In this document: piece after piece, positions 28,673 through 39,099 of the stretch
How positions within the stretch are numbered: the first letter of the stretch is position 1
How the letters are laid out: every line of letters begins with the position of its first letter
DNA from: Terriglobia bacterium
Lineage (GTDB): Bacteria > Acidobacteriota > Terriglobia > JAJPHL01
Length of the DNA stretch: 64,000 nucleotides
NCBI GenBank assembly: GCA_021325275.1
Contig: JAJPHL010000039.1
Span: 1 to 64,000 of the forward strand
Direction: 5' to 3'
Position numbers and translations under genes: made by a program
Notes under the pieces: model-generated
Told to the model about the DNA's origin: nothing
Database searches by the model: none
What the model saw: only the letters and a program-made list of their open reading frames with translations

Positions 28673-29974
28673 TCACGCCAATTCCCAAATCTCACGCTCG
28701 CGCCACGCGATCACCAACGTCGCCGCGAGACCCGTAACGCACAGCAGGGCGATCGCCGCCGGTGCGCCGATGCGCGCGCCCGCGGCACCGGCGAACAAGC
28801 TGCCGAGCGGCGAGAAGCCCAGGAACGCCGTCGCGTGCATGCTCATCACGCGCCCGCGCATCAACGGGTCAACGTGCTTCTGAAGCAAATTGTTCACGCT
28901 ACTGACCGCCGTGACCATCGACACGCCCACCACATAAAGCGCCGCCAGCGAGAGCCACATGTTCCGCGAAAAGGCGAACACGATCAGCGCCCCAAAAATC
29001 GCACCTACGCCGCGAAGCACGCGCGTCCCTTTTCGTGGACCATCGCCGAATCGCGAAAGCAGGTATGCGCCGGTCAGCGCGCCGGTGCCCGCCGCGCCCA
29101 TCAGGTATCCCAAACCCTCGGGACCCATGTGCAGGATGTCGCGCGCAAAGTACGGTGCGAGACTGATGTAGGGAATCGCGCAAAAACTGACGAGCGCCAC
29201 AAGCAACATCAGCGTCGCCAAGTCGCGCCGCGTTCGCATGTAACGGAAACCGTCCTGCAATGGTTTCCAGAATCCTACGGGTGGCTTTCCCGGCGGCGCG
29301 CCCACGTTCAGCAGCACCAAGGCGTAGAGCAGCGCCAGAAAACTGAGCGCGTTGAGAAAAAAACATCCCGCGCTGCCGATGAATTTCAACGACAAGCCGG
29401 CGAGCATGGGACCGATCAGCCGCGACATGTTGAATTGCGCCGAGTTCATCGCGATCGCCGTCGTCAAGTCCTCGCGCGGAACCAGTTCCGGCACGATCGA
29501 TTGATACGCCGGCGCGTTCATGGCGTTGGCGATGCCGGCGCAAAACGAAATCACGATCACTTCTTCCACGGTGATCCAGTTTTTCCACGTGAGGAACGAA
29601 AGCAGGAACGCCAGCATCATCATGGAGCCTTGCGTCAGCATCATCATGCGGCGGCGATCGGCGCAGTCGGCGATTACGCCGCCGATCAGCGAGAAAATCA
29701 ATGTCGGCGCGGCGGAGGCGAACCCCACAAGTCCCAGGAGAAAAACTGAGTTGGTTAGTTGCAGCACCAGCCAGCCTTGCGCAAGGGTCTGCATCCAGTT
29801 GCCGATGTTCGAGAGGAAATTGCCGGTCCAGAGGAGCCGAAAGCGCCGGTGACGCAGCACCGCGAGCATGCCGCGGCGCGGTGGATCGGAAATCGATGGA
29901 ACTTCCGCGCCGTCGCTTTCGCACGCTTGTACGATTTGTGCAACGCGAGAATCGTCTGGCGCGGTATCAGGCAT
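28673..29974 (-). CDS. MFS transporter
   Basis: FRLLWTGNFLSNIGNWMQTLAQGWLVLQLT; 12-TM pattern. Confidence 0.9.
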   Translation of the reverse strand: MPDTAPDDSRVAQIVQACESDGAEVPSISDPPRRGMLAVLRHRRFRLLWTGNFLSNIGNWMQTLAQGWLVLQLTNSVFLLGLVGFASAAPTLIFSLIGGVIADCADRRRMMMLTQGSMMMLAFLLSFLTWKNWITVEEVIVISFCAGIANAMNAPAYQSIVPELVPREDLTTAIAMNSAQFNMSRLIGPMLAGLSLKFIGSAGCFFLNALSFLALLYALVLLNVGAPPGKPPVGFWKPLQDGFRYMRTRRDLATLMLLVALVSFCAIPYISLAPYFARDILHMGPEGLGYLMGAAGTGALTGAYLLSRFGDGPRKGTRVLRGVGAIFGALIVFAFSRNMWLSLAALYVVGVSMVTAVSSVNNLLQKHVDPLMRGRVMSMHATAFLGFSPLGSLFAGAAGARIGAPAAIALLCVTGLAATLVIAWREREIWELA

Positions 29975-31847
29975 TGCTTGTTGGGCGATACTTCGATTGT
30001 ATCCGCAAATCTTTTACGAGTAGCCGCACGCGCGACTCCCCCATGAACTCGTCGCGCTCGGGATGAAAGGCCAGAGCCACCGGCGATTGCGGCAGAAGCG
30101 AGGGCGCCAAATCGGCGCGTCCCCAGAAAACCGCTTCCAGGATGAGGTTGTCTTGGCGGACGCGAATGCTTAAATGCCGGCCCGGTTGCCGCTGGCCGCC
30201 GACGATTTTTCCGCCGAAGATGCGCGCAGAGACGAGTTCCAGGTCGCGCGCGCCAAACAGCGGCGAAGGATTCGACACGCCGTGTGGCGCGAGTTTCTCG
30301 ATATCCTCAAGCATAGTGTCCGTCAGATCGCTGAGGCGCAGCGCGGCGTCCAGGCGCAGTTCCGGCACCAGATCCGCCGCCGTGAGGATTTGCGCGGCGC
30401 GCCCGGCAAGCGTGCGGCGCAACTCTTCTACGCGCGACAGCTCGAGCGACGCGCCCACCGCTACGGAGTGTCCGCCGTAGCGGCGAAACACTTGTGTCTC
30501 GCGTTGAATCGCGTCGAGCGCGTCGAGCAGATGAAATTGCGAAATCGAACGCCCCGAGCCATGTGCTTCGTCACCCTCAACCGACATCACCAGCACCGGG
30601 CGATGATATTTTTCGAGCACACGTCCGGCGGCGATACCAACGACTCCCCGATGCCATCCTTCGCCGGCAAAAACCCACGCCGATTCGTTGAGCATTTCGG
30701 GCCGCGCGGCGATTTGTTGCTCGATTTCCCAGAGGACGCGCTCCTGCTCGGCCTGCCTTTCGACGTTCAAACGATTCAACCGCTCCGCGACTTCGGTCGC
30801 CTCGCCGTCGCTGAGCGTTTCGAACAAGCGAATGACATCGTTTGCCGTGTCCATGCGGCCGGCGGCGTTCAAGCGCGGCGCGAGGCGGAATCCCACGTCG
30901 CCAGAGCCGATCGCCTTGCCATTCAGTCCCGCGACGCCGATCAGCGCTTTCAATCCCGCGTGCGCGGGGCGGCGCAACGCTGCCAGTCCATGACGCGCGA
31001 TCACGCGATTCTCTCCCGTGAGCGGCACAACGTCGGCGATGGTGCCGATCGCCACCATTTTCAAAAACGATTCCAGCAATTTCCGGCGGTCGCCGCACTG
31101 CGCGCGCGTGAACAACGCATCCACAAGCTTAAATACCACACCGACGCCGCAAAGCTCCTTGTCGGGATATTCGCACAACGGCTGTTTGGGATTGAGCACC
31201 GCGAGCGCCGGTGGAATTTCCTCTTCCGGCAAGTGATGATCGGTGATGATGCAATCCATTCCGAGTTGCGAGGCGTGCGCCACCACCGCGCCGGCACGAA
31301 TTCCCGTGTCGACGCTGACGACTAAGCGAATGCCGCGCTCGGCCGCACGATCGAGCACTTCTTCCTTCATCCCGTAGCCTTCAGCGATGCGATGGGGAAT
31401 GTGGAATTCCGTGCGGCCGCCGAGGCGTTCGATGGCCTTGCGCAAGACGATCACGGCGGTCGACCCGTCGACGTCGTAGTCGCCATAGACCAAAACTGTT
31501 TCGCCGCTCGACACGGCTTGAAGCAAACGCGTCACCGCGGCATCCATGCCGCGCATCAGGAACGGATCGTGCAGGTGATCGAGCGACGGGGCGAGAAATT
31601 GCCGAGCGCTTTCAACGGAAGTCTGTCGGCGGTTGACCAGCAGCGTTGCGAGAAGCGGGGAAACGCCGAGCTGGCGGGCCAGCGTGTCGACCGTTTCCTG
31701 AGGCGGCTTGAGGAGCGTCCAGCGCGGAGGAATCGGCGGGAGTGGTTCAAGCTCCGGAACTTGGGCCGCGGCGCTTTGAGCGGCCGCCCCTACCGCGCTA
31801 GTTGAGAGAGTAGAATCCACCACGCCCGCTTGGTCCTTCGTCTTCAT
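29967..31847 (-). CDS. recJ: Single-stranded-DNA-specific exonuclease RecJ
   Basis: VLVYGDYDVDGSTAVIVL, DCIITDHHLPEEEIPPALAVLNP, RYGGHSVAVGASL. Confidence 0.95.
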   Translation of the reverse strand: MKTKDQAGVVDSTLSTSAVGAAAQSAAAQVPELEPLPPIPPRWTLLKPPQETVDTLARQLGVSPLLATLLVNRRQTSVESARQFLAPSLDHLHDPFLMRGMDAAVTRLLQAVSSGETVLVYGDYDVDGSTAVIVLRKAIERLGGRTEFHIPHRIAEGYGMKEEVLDRAAERGIRLVVSVDTGIRAGAVVAHASQLGMDCIITDHHLPEEEIPPALAVLNPKQPLCEYPDKELCGVGVVFKLVDALFTRAQCGDRRKLLESFLKMVAIGTIADVVPLTGENRVIARHGLAALRRPAHAGLKALIGVAGLNGKAIGSGDVGFRLAPRLNAAGRMDTANDVIRLFETLSDGEATEVAERLNRLNVERQAEQERVLWEIEQQIAARPEMLNESAWVFAGEGWHRGVVGIAAGRVLEKYHRPVLVMSVEGDEAHGSGRSISQFHLLDALDAIQRETQVFRRYGGHSVAVGASLELSRVEELRRTLAGRAAQILTAADLVPELRLDAALRLSDLTDTMLEDIEKLAPHGVSNPSPLFGARDLELVSARIFGGKIVGGQRQPGRHLSIRVRQDNLILEAVFWGRADLAPSLLPQSPVALAFHPERDEFMGESRVRLLVKDLRIQSKYRPTSNA

Positions 31848-32304
31848 CGTCGGACAACTCGGGTAGCGAGTCGCCGATTTCGTCCATCAAGTCGAGCAGC
31901 TTTTCGTACCACGGCGCGACGCGTTCGTACGCGAAGCGGCGGCCGTCCTGCTGCCAGGCGATCCGCACCCACGCCACGTGGCCCACGTTCGGACGCAAGC
32001 TATCGAGAAAATCGTTGGCGTCCTCACGGTCGTTGTCGGCCATCTCCACGTCGGCCAGCGTTTCGCGCGCGCCGTCCATTTCATCGCTCGAGAATTCGAG
32101 CGAACTGAACAGGAACATGCGTGCGCCGGCTTCGCGCGCTACGTCGCTGAACTGGCGGAAGTCGGGATATGCGGCGGCGTCCCAGTAGAGGAATCCTTCC
32201 TCGCCGGGAATGCCCTGGCAGTGGAAAATCGGCAGGCCCACGCTGCGCACATAATCGAGAATTTCGCCGCGCAGGCGGTCGAGATCGAAATCTTTTGTGG
32301 GCAT
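31798..32304 (-). CDS. Conserved hypothetical acidic protein
   Basis: ORF between recJ and the aldehyde dehydrogenase on the same strand. Confidence 0.6.
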   Translation of the reverse strand: MPTKDFDLDRLRGEILDYVRSVGLPIFHCQGIPGEEGFLYWDAAAYPDFRQFSDVAREAGARMFLFSSLEFSSDEMDGARETLADVEMADNDREDANDFLDSLRPNVGHVAWVRIAWQQDGRRFAYERVAPWYEKLLDLMDEIGDSLPELSDDEDEGPSGRGGFYSLN

Positions 32305-32340
32305 GAACTTTAATATTACTCCGGTTGGAGGCGGACGTTC

Positions 32341-34047
32341 TTATTTGTGATGCATCACGATCGTGTCGTGGACCGAAGCGAGATCGCGCGCCGCCGGCGT
32401 GACAATGCTCTTGGGACCGATGACGATTTTTTCGCTGCGGTTCATCGCCGCGCGGACGTCAGCTTCACTGACGAAGTCCAGGATTTTCGGTGCAGCCGGC
32501 GCCGCTGGTTTCGCGGCCGGAGTTGGAGCAGCGGCCGGCGCCTCTTGCTTGGCGGCCTTCGGCGCTTCTTTGGGCGCTTCCTTGGGGTGCTTCGCGGCAA
32601 ATTGCGCGGCGAGCTCCGCGACGGCCTGCTTGGTAACCTTGGCCGGTTGCGGCGTGGGCGCTGCTGATACGGCGGGCCCGGCTGTCACGCTCGGCGCGGG
32701 ACGCACTTCCCATGCCACGCGCTTCAAATTGATCAAGTTCATCGGCCCCACGTTGTCGCTCGTCACATTGCCGCCCACCGCGCCGCAGCCCAGCGTCATC
32801 GCGGGCGGCAGGTTCGTGGTGATTCCCACCGATCCCATCGTACTCGGCGAATTCACGACGACGCGAAACGCCGGCATGCGCAGTCCGTACGCGCGGATCT
32901 TCGCTTCGTCGCGCGAATGGATCGAACAGGTGTGACCCATGCCGCCGAAGCGCAGCAGACTTTCGCAGCGATCCAGCGCTTCCTCGAATGTCTTCGTGAA
33001 ATACAGCGACAGCACCGGCGACAATTTTTCCGCCGACAACGGATAGTCGCGGCCGACGCCGGCCAGCGGAGCCACTAACACTTGAGTACCGGGCGGCGCG
33101 TTGATTCCGGCCTGACGCGCGATCTCGGCGGCCGGCTTGCCCACATATTTCGGATTCACTGTGAAATTCGGGGTGATCATCATGCGCGCCAGCGCCGCCG
33201 CCTCCGTTTCGTTCACGATGTACGCGCCGTTCGCTTTCAACTCCGTCATCACCTGATCGCGCAGGCTCTCGCACGCCACAATCGCTTGTTCACTCGAGCA
33301 AAGTGTCCCGTTGTCGAACGTCGTTCCGCGCACCACGTCCGCAACCGCCTTCTTTACGTCCGCCGATGATTCGATCAACGCGGGAACATTGCCGGGTCCC
33401 ACGCCGTAGGCCGGTTTTCCGCTCGAGTACGCCGCGCGCACCACGCCCGATCCGCCGGTCGCCAGGATCACGCCGGTCCGTTTGTGCTTCATCAACTCTT
33501 GCGTGCCGGCAAAGGTGGAATGCGTCATGCACTGGATCACGTTTTCCGGCGCGCCCGCGGCGCGCGCCGCGTCGTAGAGGATCGCCGCTGTGTGACCGAT
33601 GCATTTCACTGCATTTGGATGCGGACTAATTACGACCGCGTTGCGCCCTTTGACGGAAATGATGCTCTTGTACATCGCCGTCGACGTCGGGTTGGTGGTC
33701 GGCAGCACTGCCGCGACCACGCCCACCGGATTTGCGATCTCGACAATTTTGGCGGCGGCGTCTTCGCGGACGATTCCCACGGTCTTCATGCCGCGAATGT
33801 GTTCATGGAGGCGCTCGGAGCAGAGCAGATTCTTTTGCAGCTTGTCGGCGGCCACTCCGTATCCGGTTTCGGCCACGGCCTCATCGGCCAATTCGCGCGA
33901 TGCACGTGCGGCGGCGTGCGCCATCGCCGCAACGATGGAGTCCACTTGTTCTTGCGAGTAGGCGAAGAATTCCCGCGCAGCGACGTGCGCCTTCTCGGCC
34001 ATTTCGCGCGCTTCCTGTATGGAAAGCAAGTCCTGGTCGCGCAACAC
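32341..34047 (-). CDS. CoA-acylating aldehyde dehydrogenase with long Ala/Pro-rich C-terminal extension, likely microcompartment-associated
   Basis: [13 protein letters not shown] catalytic Cys motif as in AdhE/EutE-type enzymes; 6 bp downstream of a BMC-domain gene; GTG start. Confidence 0.88.
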   Translation of the reverse strand: MLRDQDLLSIQEAREMAEKAHVAAREFFAYSQEQVDSIVAAMAHAAARASRELADEAVAETGYGVAADKLQKNLLCSERLHEHIRGMKTVGIVREDAAAKIVEIANPVGVVAAVLPTTNPTSTAMYKSIISVKGRNAVVISPHPNAVKCIGHTAAILYDAARAAGAPENVIQCMTHSTFAGTQELMKHKRTGVILATGGSGVVRAAYSSGKPAYGVGPGNVPALIESSADVKKAVADVVRGTTFDNGTLCSSEQAIVACESLRDQVMTELKANGAYIVNETEAAALARMMITPNFTVNPKYVGKPAAEIARQAGINAPPGTQVLVAPLAGVGRDYPLSAEKLSPVLSLYFTKTFEEALDRCESLLRFGGMGHTCSIHSRDEAKIRAYGLRMPAFRVVVNSPSTMGSVGITTNLPPAMTLGCGAVGGNVTSDNVGPMNLINLKRVAWEVRPAPSVTAGPAVSAAPTPQPAKVTKQAVAELAAQFAAKHPKEAPKEAPKAAKQEAPAAAPTPAAKPAAPAAPKILDFVSEADVRAAMNRSEKIVIGPKSIVTPAARDLASVHDTIVMHHK

Positions 34048-34053
34048 GAAGGA

Positions 34054-34353
34054 TTACCCTTTCGCTTTTTTGCCGGAATCGGGTGTGGGCAGGATTTTCT
34101 CGACGTCCGAGGCCGGACGGGGAATCACGTGAACGGAAACCAGCTCGCCCACGCGCCGCGCCGCGGCCGCGCCCGCGTCGGTGGCGGCCTTCACCGCGCC
34201 GACGTCGCAGCGCACCATTACCGTGACGTATCCCGATCCGATATATTCGCGGCCGATCAACACCACGTTGGCCGCTTTGACCATGGCGTCGGCCGCTTCA
34301 ATCGAGCCGACGAGTCCGCGCGTCTCCACCATGCCCAATGCGTCCATATCCAT
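34054..34353 (-). CDS. BMC-H bacterial microcompartment shell protein
   Basis: [76 protein letters not shown]; strong TTGGAGG SD. Confidence 0.94.
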   Translation of the reverse strand: MDMDALGMVETRGLVGSIEAADAMVKAANVVLIGREYIGSGYVTVMVRCDVGAVKAATDAGAAAARRVGELVSVHVIPRPASDVEKILPTPDSGKKAKG

Positions 34354-34401
34354 GCGATTCCTCCAAGTTTCCGACTCCAGCAGGCTCTCAGCCTAGCACA
34401 G

Positions 34402-35451
34402 TTACGCGCTCACCGTTTGTCCCGCCGCTACGCGTGCGAAAATCTCCAACGCCTGATCGATCTGGGCGCGGCTCACATCGAGATGCGTGCACATGCGCAT
34501 CACTTCGGCACTGAACGCACCGGCCATCACGCCCTGGGCGGCCAGTTCTTTCGCAATGTCATGCGCGTCGATGCCGGTGCCGGAAACGTCGAAGACCAAA
34601 ATGTTGGTCTGAACTTTCGCGGGATCAATCTTGACGCCGGGAATGCGCGCCAGTCCCTCGGCCAAGTGCCGCGCGTTGCGATGATCTTCTTCCAAGCGCA
34701 GCGGACCTTTCTCCAGCGCGATCAATCCCGCCGCCGCAATCACGCCGGCTTGCCGCATGCCGCCGCCGAAAACTTTGCGGTAGACGCGGGCCTTCTCGAT
34801 GAAATCGCGCGTGCCCACTAGCAGCGATCCGATCGGAGCACCCAAGCCTTTCGACACGCAGAACTGCACGGAATCGAACCTCGCGGTGATCTCGCGCACC
34901 GGGCGCTTCAAGTAAGTCGCGGCGTTGAAGACGCGCGCGCCGTCGAGATGCACCGGGATGCCGAGTTCGTGCGCGCGGTCGCAAATTTCGTCCGACACTT
35001 CCTTTGGATACACGGTGCCGCCGGCGAGATTGTGGGTATTCTCGAGCGAAATCAGCGCGGTCTGGGCGCGATAGTAAATCTTCGGGCGAATCTGCGCCTT
35101 CACTTGATCCCAGTGGAGAATGCCGTCGTCGGTGGGGATCGAGCGCGGCAGCACGCCGCCCACGAACGCCATCGCGGCCATCTCGTAGTTGTAAATGTGG
35201 CCGCGCTCCTCGCAAATCACTTCGTTGCCGTGATGCGTGTGAATCTTGATGGCGATGAGATTGCCCATGCTGCCCGAGGGCAAGAAGAGCGCGGCCTCGC
35301 GGCCGAAAATCTCGGCGGCGCGGTCTTGCAACCGATTGACAGTGGGGTCTTCAAGGTAAACGTCGTCGCCGACTTCGGCTTCGGCCATGGCGCGCCGCAT
35401 TTCGGGCGACGGCTTGGTAACGGTATCGCTGCGTAGATCGATCATAAACAC
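34402..35451 (-). CDS. ltaE: Low-specificity threonine aldolase (PLP)
   Basis: MIDLRSDTVTKPSPEMRRAMAEAEVGDDVYLEDPTVNRLQ; SVQFCVSKGLGAPIGSLL. Confidence 0.92.
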   Translation of the reverse strand: MFMIDLRSDTVTKPSPEMRRAMAEAEVGDDVYLEDPTVNRLQDRAAEIFGREAALFLPSGSMGNLIAIKIHTHHGNEVICEERGHIYNYEMAAMAFVGGVLPRSIPTDDGILHWDQVKAQIRPKIYYRAQTALISLENTHNLAGGTVYPKEVSDEICDRAHELGIPVHLDGARVFNAATYLKRPVREITARFDSVQFCVSKGLGAPIGSLLVGTRDFIEKARVYRKVFGGGMRQAGVIAAAGLIALEKGPLRLEEDHRNARHLAEGLARIPGVKIDPAKVQTNILVFDVSGTGIDAHDIAKELAAQGVMAGAFSAEVMRMCTHLDVSRAQIDQALEIFARVAAGQTVSA

Positions 35452-35462
35452 CTTTGGAGTTT

Positions 35463-36572
35463 TTAGATGAAAGCCTGAAAGACTTCGTTCGAAAGCAAGC
35501 GGCCGCGCGGCGTTAGTCTCACGCGATCCTCGTGAAATTCTAGCAGACCCTCGCTGGCGAGTCGCCTGATTTCCTGGCCAAAACGTCCGCGGCCCGCGGT
35601 GTCGAGCGCGACACCGGCGTTTTGGCGCAGGCCCAGAAACCAGCGTTCTTCTTCTTGCCGGCGTTGGTCCACCGGCTCCACCGATGCACGCGCTGAATCG
35701 CCACGCTCCATGCGGGCGATGTATTCGTCCAGATCATCGACGTTGCCCCAGCGCGATCCGCCATCGTAGGAATGTGCGTCGACACCGAATCCGAGATATG
35801 GAGCGCAATCCCAATACTTGCGGTTGTGTCGCGACTCCCGTCCGGGCCGCGCGAAGTTGGAGATTTCGTATTGGCGCAGGCCGCGGCTTTCGAGAAACTC
35901 GCACGCCCGCACGTAAAGCGACGCAATCACGTCGTCCGAAGGAACGTCGCCGGCGGAATAGCGCGCTCCGCCCGCGAGAAGCTCCGCACCGAGGCGGCTG
36001 TCTTCGTCGGCCTCAAGAATGTAGACGGAAACATGCTCGGGCGCGAGACTCGCGGCGGCTTCAAGCGACTCTTCCCAACTCTCGGGCGTTTGGTGAGGCA
36101 ATCCCGCTATCAGGTCAATGCCGATATCCGTGATTCCCGCACCGCGAAGCACCGCAAGATCGCGCTCGACTGTTGCAAGCGCGTGCATGCGTCCGGTGGC
36201 GCGCAGTTCGCGCTCCACCAGCGACTGCACGCCCAGGCTGACGCGATTTACTCCCAAGTTTTTCCACGCCCCGACGAGGGACGCATCGAATGTCCCCGGC
36301 GCGGCCTCAATGGTACTTTCCGCGTCACGGGAGATTTCGAAACGCTCATGCAGCGCGTCAAAGAGTCCCGCGATTTGCTCGGAAGAAAGCAGGCTCGGCG
36401 TTCCGCCACCGAGATAAATGGAATCCGCCGCCACTGGCTCCGCCGCCCGAATCTCGGCCTCGACCGCGGCCAAGTAACGTTCCAACTGCGCGCGCGGAAA
36501 CACTCCCGACGCAAAGTTGCAGTAAGTGCATTTGAACTTACAAAACGGGATGGAGACATAGACTCCGTGCAC
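35463..36572 (-). CDS. hemW: Radical SAM family heme chaperone HemW
   Basis: VYVSIPFCKFKCTYCNFASG; DSIYLGGGTPSLL. Confidence 0.93.
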   Translation of the reverse strand: MHGVYVSIPFCKFKCTYCNFASGVFPRAQLERYLAAVEAEIRAAEPVAADSIYLGGGTPSLLSSEQIAGLFDALHERFEISRDAESTIEAAPGTFDASLVGAWKNLGVNRVSLGVQSLVERELRATGRMHALATVERDLAVLRGAGITDIGIDLIAGLPHQTPESWEESLEAAASLAPEHVSVYILEADEDSRLGAELLAGGARYSAGDVPSDDVIASLYVRACEFLESRGLRQYEISNFARPGRESRHNRKYWDCAPYLGFGVDAHSYDGGSRWGNVDDLDEYIARMERGDSARASVEPVDQRRQEEERWFLGLRQNAGVALDTAGRGRFGQEIRRLASEGLLEFHEDRVRLTPRGRLLSNEVFQAFI

Positions 36573-36629
36573 GCTTCTATTTCATCACAATGCGGGAACT
36601 CCAGGGCTGGTGGCAACGTATAGCGGGTC

Positions 36630-39092
36630 ATGAAGCAATTCCTGGACGGTCTGCGCCTCGACCTGCGCGCCGCGTGGCGCGCGTACGCGAAGAATCCGGC
36701 GTTCGCGATTCTTTCGTTTTTCATGCTCAGCGCGGGCCTGGGCGGAACAGCGTCGATGTACAGCTTGGTGAACGCGTGGGTGCTCGATCCGCTGCCGTAT
36801 CCCGACTCCGACCGCCTGATGTTTTTCCGCGCTACCAACATGAAGAACGGCAACGTGACGACAGTGACGCCGGGCGAGTTTCAGGAATGGCAGCGCGATC
36901 CGTCGTTCGAGGCGATGGCGGCGTACCAGCAAATGCCCTACAACTTGACGGGTGTGACGGGCGGCGTGCAATCGATCGCCCCGGAGCGCCTGACGGGCGC
37001 GCAGGTCAGCGCGAGCTTCTTCTCGATCCTCGGCGTGACGCCGGTGCTGGGCCGCGATTTTCTGGCCGAAGAAGATCAGCCCGGCGCGGGGCGTTGCGTC
37101 ATCCTCACGCATGAATATTGGGAAACGCGCTTCCTGGCCGATCCATCGGTGATCGGAAAAACCATTGCGATCGACGACGAGCCATCAGTGATTCGCGGCG
37201 TGCTGCCGGCGCATTTTCAGTATCCGCTGGTGGGACCGGCGCAAGTTTTCATGCCGCTGGCTCTCAGTGTGAAGGATCGCGCCGATCGGAAAGTCCGCTG
37301 GCTCGACGTGGTCGCGCGGCGTCGCGCGAACGTCACGTTCGACCAAGCGCGCGAATCGCTCGCGGCGCGCGTACGATCGATGCGCGAGCAATATCCCGAT
37401 ACCAACGTCAACATTGGCCTGTACGCGAAATCCGTCGCCGCCGAAATCGGCGAGCATCAAGGCAATTCCGTGGTGATCGCCTGCTTCGGTCTTACGATGT
37501 TCGTGCTGCTGATCGTTTGCTCGAACATTGCCGGCCTGGTCCTCGCGAAATCGGTGGAACGACAGAAGGAAATGGCCGTACGGCTCGCGCTCGGCGCGAC
37601 GCGCGCCCGCGTGATCCGGCAACTTCTCACCGAGCAAGCGCTCACGTTTGTGGCGGGCGCGATGGGCAGCGTCTTTGTGGCCAAAGGAATCTTGATTTGG
37701 ATCTCCAACGGCATTCCCTACGAGAATCGCGCTTACTTGCGCAACTTTGCGCAGATCTCCCTCGACTGGCGTGGCGTGATGTTTGCATTGTTTACCGCGC
37801 TCGCCGCCGCGTTGATCTTCGGACTCGGGCCCGCGCTCGAAGGATCGCGCGGCGGATTAAACGACGTCTTGAAAGATGGATCGCGGGGGTCATCCAGGCG
37901 CGGAAGATTTATTCGTGACGGTTTGATCGGCGCGGAAATCGCCATGGCGACGATCTTGCTCGTGTCGAACGCGCTGATGCTGGAAAGCCTCAAGGCGTTG
38001 TGGGAAGTGAATCCCGGATTTCAGGCGGAGGGATTGCTCTCGGTGGACATCGGTTTGCCGCCGAAAGCGTATCAGGACCTCGGCCGCGCCACGCGGACAC
38101 TCGAGGATATCGGCGATCGCGTGCGCGCCATCGCCGGCGTGGAGCGCGCCAGTTTAGTGGAACACATTCCCTACGGTCATAGCGGAGCGCGAACGCAAGT
38201 ATGGATCGAAGGACGGCCGGAGCCGCTGCCCGGCGAAGTTCCCTCCACGCGCATCAGCGGCGCGTCACCGGGATATTTTGCAACCATGAAAATTCCGATG
38301 ATCAGCGGGCGCGATTTCATGGCGTCCGACGACGCGCAGGCGCCGCGCGTCGCGGTGATCAACGAAATATTTGCGCAGCGCCAGTGGCCGAATCAAGATC
38401 CATTGGGCCGGCACATACGCCTGGGCCCTCGTGACGCCGCGCTGGCCTCGGCGCCGGTGGAAGTCGTTGGTGTGGTGAAATCGGTGAGGATGTTCGGCCT
38501 GGACGACCACCCGGAAATGCAGATGTACGTCCCGATGCGCCAGCGGCCCGTGCAGACGGCGCACCTGGCGATTCGCGCGAACGGCGGGGGCGCGCGCGTG
38601 GGTCCCGCGGTACGCGACGCCGTATGGTCCATCGACCGCAACATTCCGGTGCCGGAAATATCCGACATGCCGCACGCGATCGAAGTGACCTACACGCCGA
38701 ATCGCATGACCGCGGAGATGATGTCGTGGTTCACGCTCTTGGCGCTGGTGCTCGCGGCCACCGGACTCTACGCGATGATGTCGTGGTCGGTGGAGCAACG
38801 CTCGCGCGAAATCGGGATACGCATGGCGCTAGGTGCCGGACCCTTTCACGTTCTCGCAACCGTATTGCGTCGAGGCACAATTCTCACGGCAATCGGCTCG
38901 CTGCTAGGACTTGCCGGCGCGGCGGCCACTACGCAATCGCTGACGATCGTGTTGTACAACATCAGCCCTCGCGATCCCGCGACGTTTGGCGGCGTCAGCG
39001 CCATGCTCATTTTGGTGGCGATGGCCGCTTGCTACATCCCGGCACGCCGCGCCTCGCAGTTGGATCCGTCCTCGGCGCTGCGGCACGATTAA
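36630..39092 (+). CDS. FtsX/MacB-like ABC permease, acidobacterial duplicated-orphan-permease type
   Basis: LRAAWRAYAKNPAFAILSFFMLSAGLGGTASMYSLVNAWVLDPLPYPDSDRL; two FtsX-like domains. Confidence 0.88.
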   Translation: MKQFLDGLRLDLRAAWRAYAKNPAFAILSFFMLSAGLGGTASMYSLVNAWVLDPLPYPDSDRLMFFRATNMKNGNVTTVTPGEFQEWQRDPSFEAMAAYQQMPYNLTGVTGGVQSIAPERLTGAQVSASFFSILGVTPVLGRDFLAEEDQPGAGRCVILTHEYWETRFLADPSVIGKTIAIDDEPSVIRGVLPAHFQYPLVGPAQVFMPLALSVKDRADRKVRWLDVVARRRANVTFDQARESLAARVRSMREQYPDTNVNIGLYAKSVAAEIGEHQGNSVVIACFGLTMFVLLIVCSNIAGLVLAKSVERQKEMAVRLALGATRARVIRQLLTEQALTFVAGAMGSVFVAKGILIWISNGIPYENRAYLRNFAQISLDWRGVMFALFTALAAALIFGLGPALEGSRGGLNDVLKDGSRGSSRRGRFIRDGLIGAEIAMATILLVSNALMLESLKALWEVNPGFQAEGLLSVDIGLPPKAYQDLGRATRTLEDIGDRVRAIAGVERASLVEHIPYGHSGARTQVWIEGRPEPLPGEVPSTRISGASPGYFATMKIPMISGRDFMASDDAQAPRVAVINEIFAQRQWPNQDPLGRHIRLGPRDAALASAPVEVVGVVKSVRMFGLDDHPEMQMYVPMRQRPVQTAHLAIRANGGGARVGPAVRDAVWSIDRNIPVPEISDMPHAIEVTYTPNRMTAEMMSWFTLLALVLAATGLYAMMSWSVEQRSREIGIRMALGAGPFHVLATVLRRGTILTAIGSLLGLAGAAATTQSLTIVLYNISPRDPATFGGVSAMLILVAMAACYIPARRASQLDPSSALRHD

Positions 39093-39099
39093 TTCGCCG

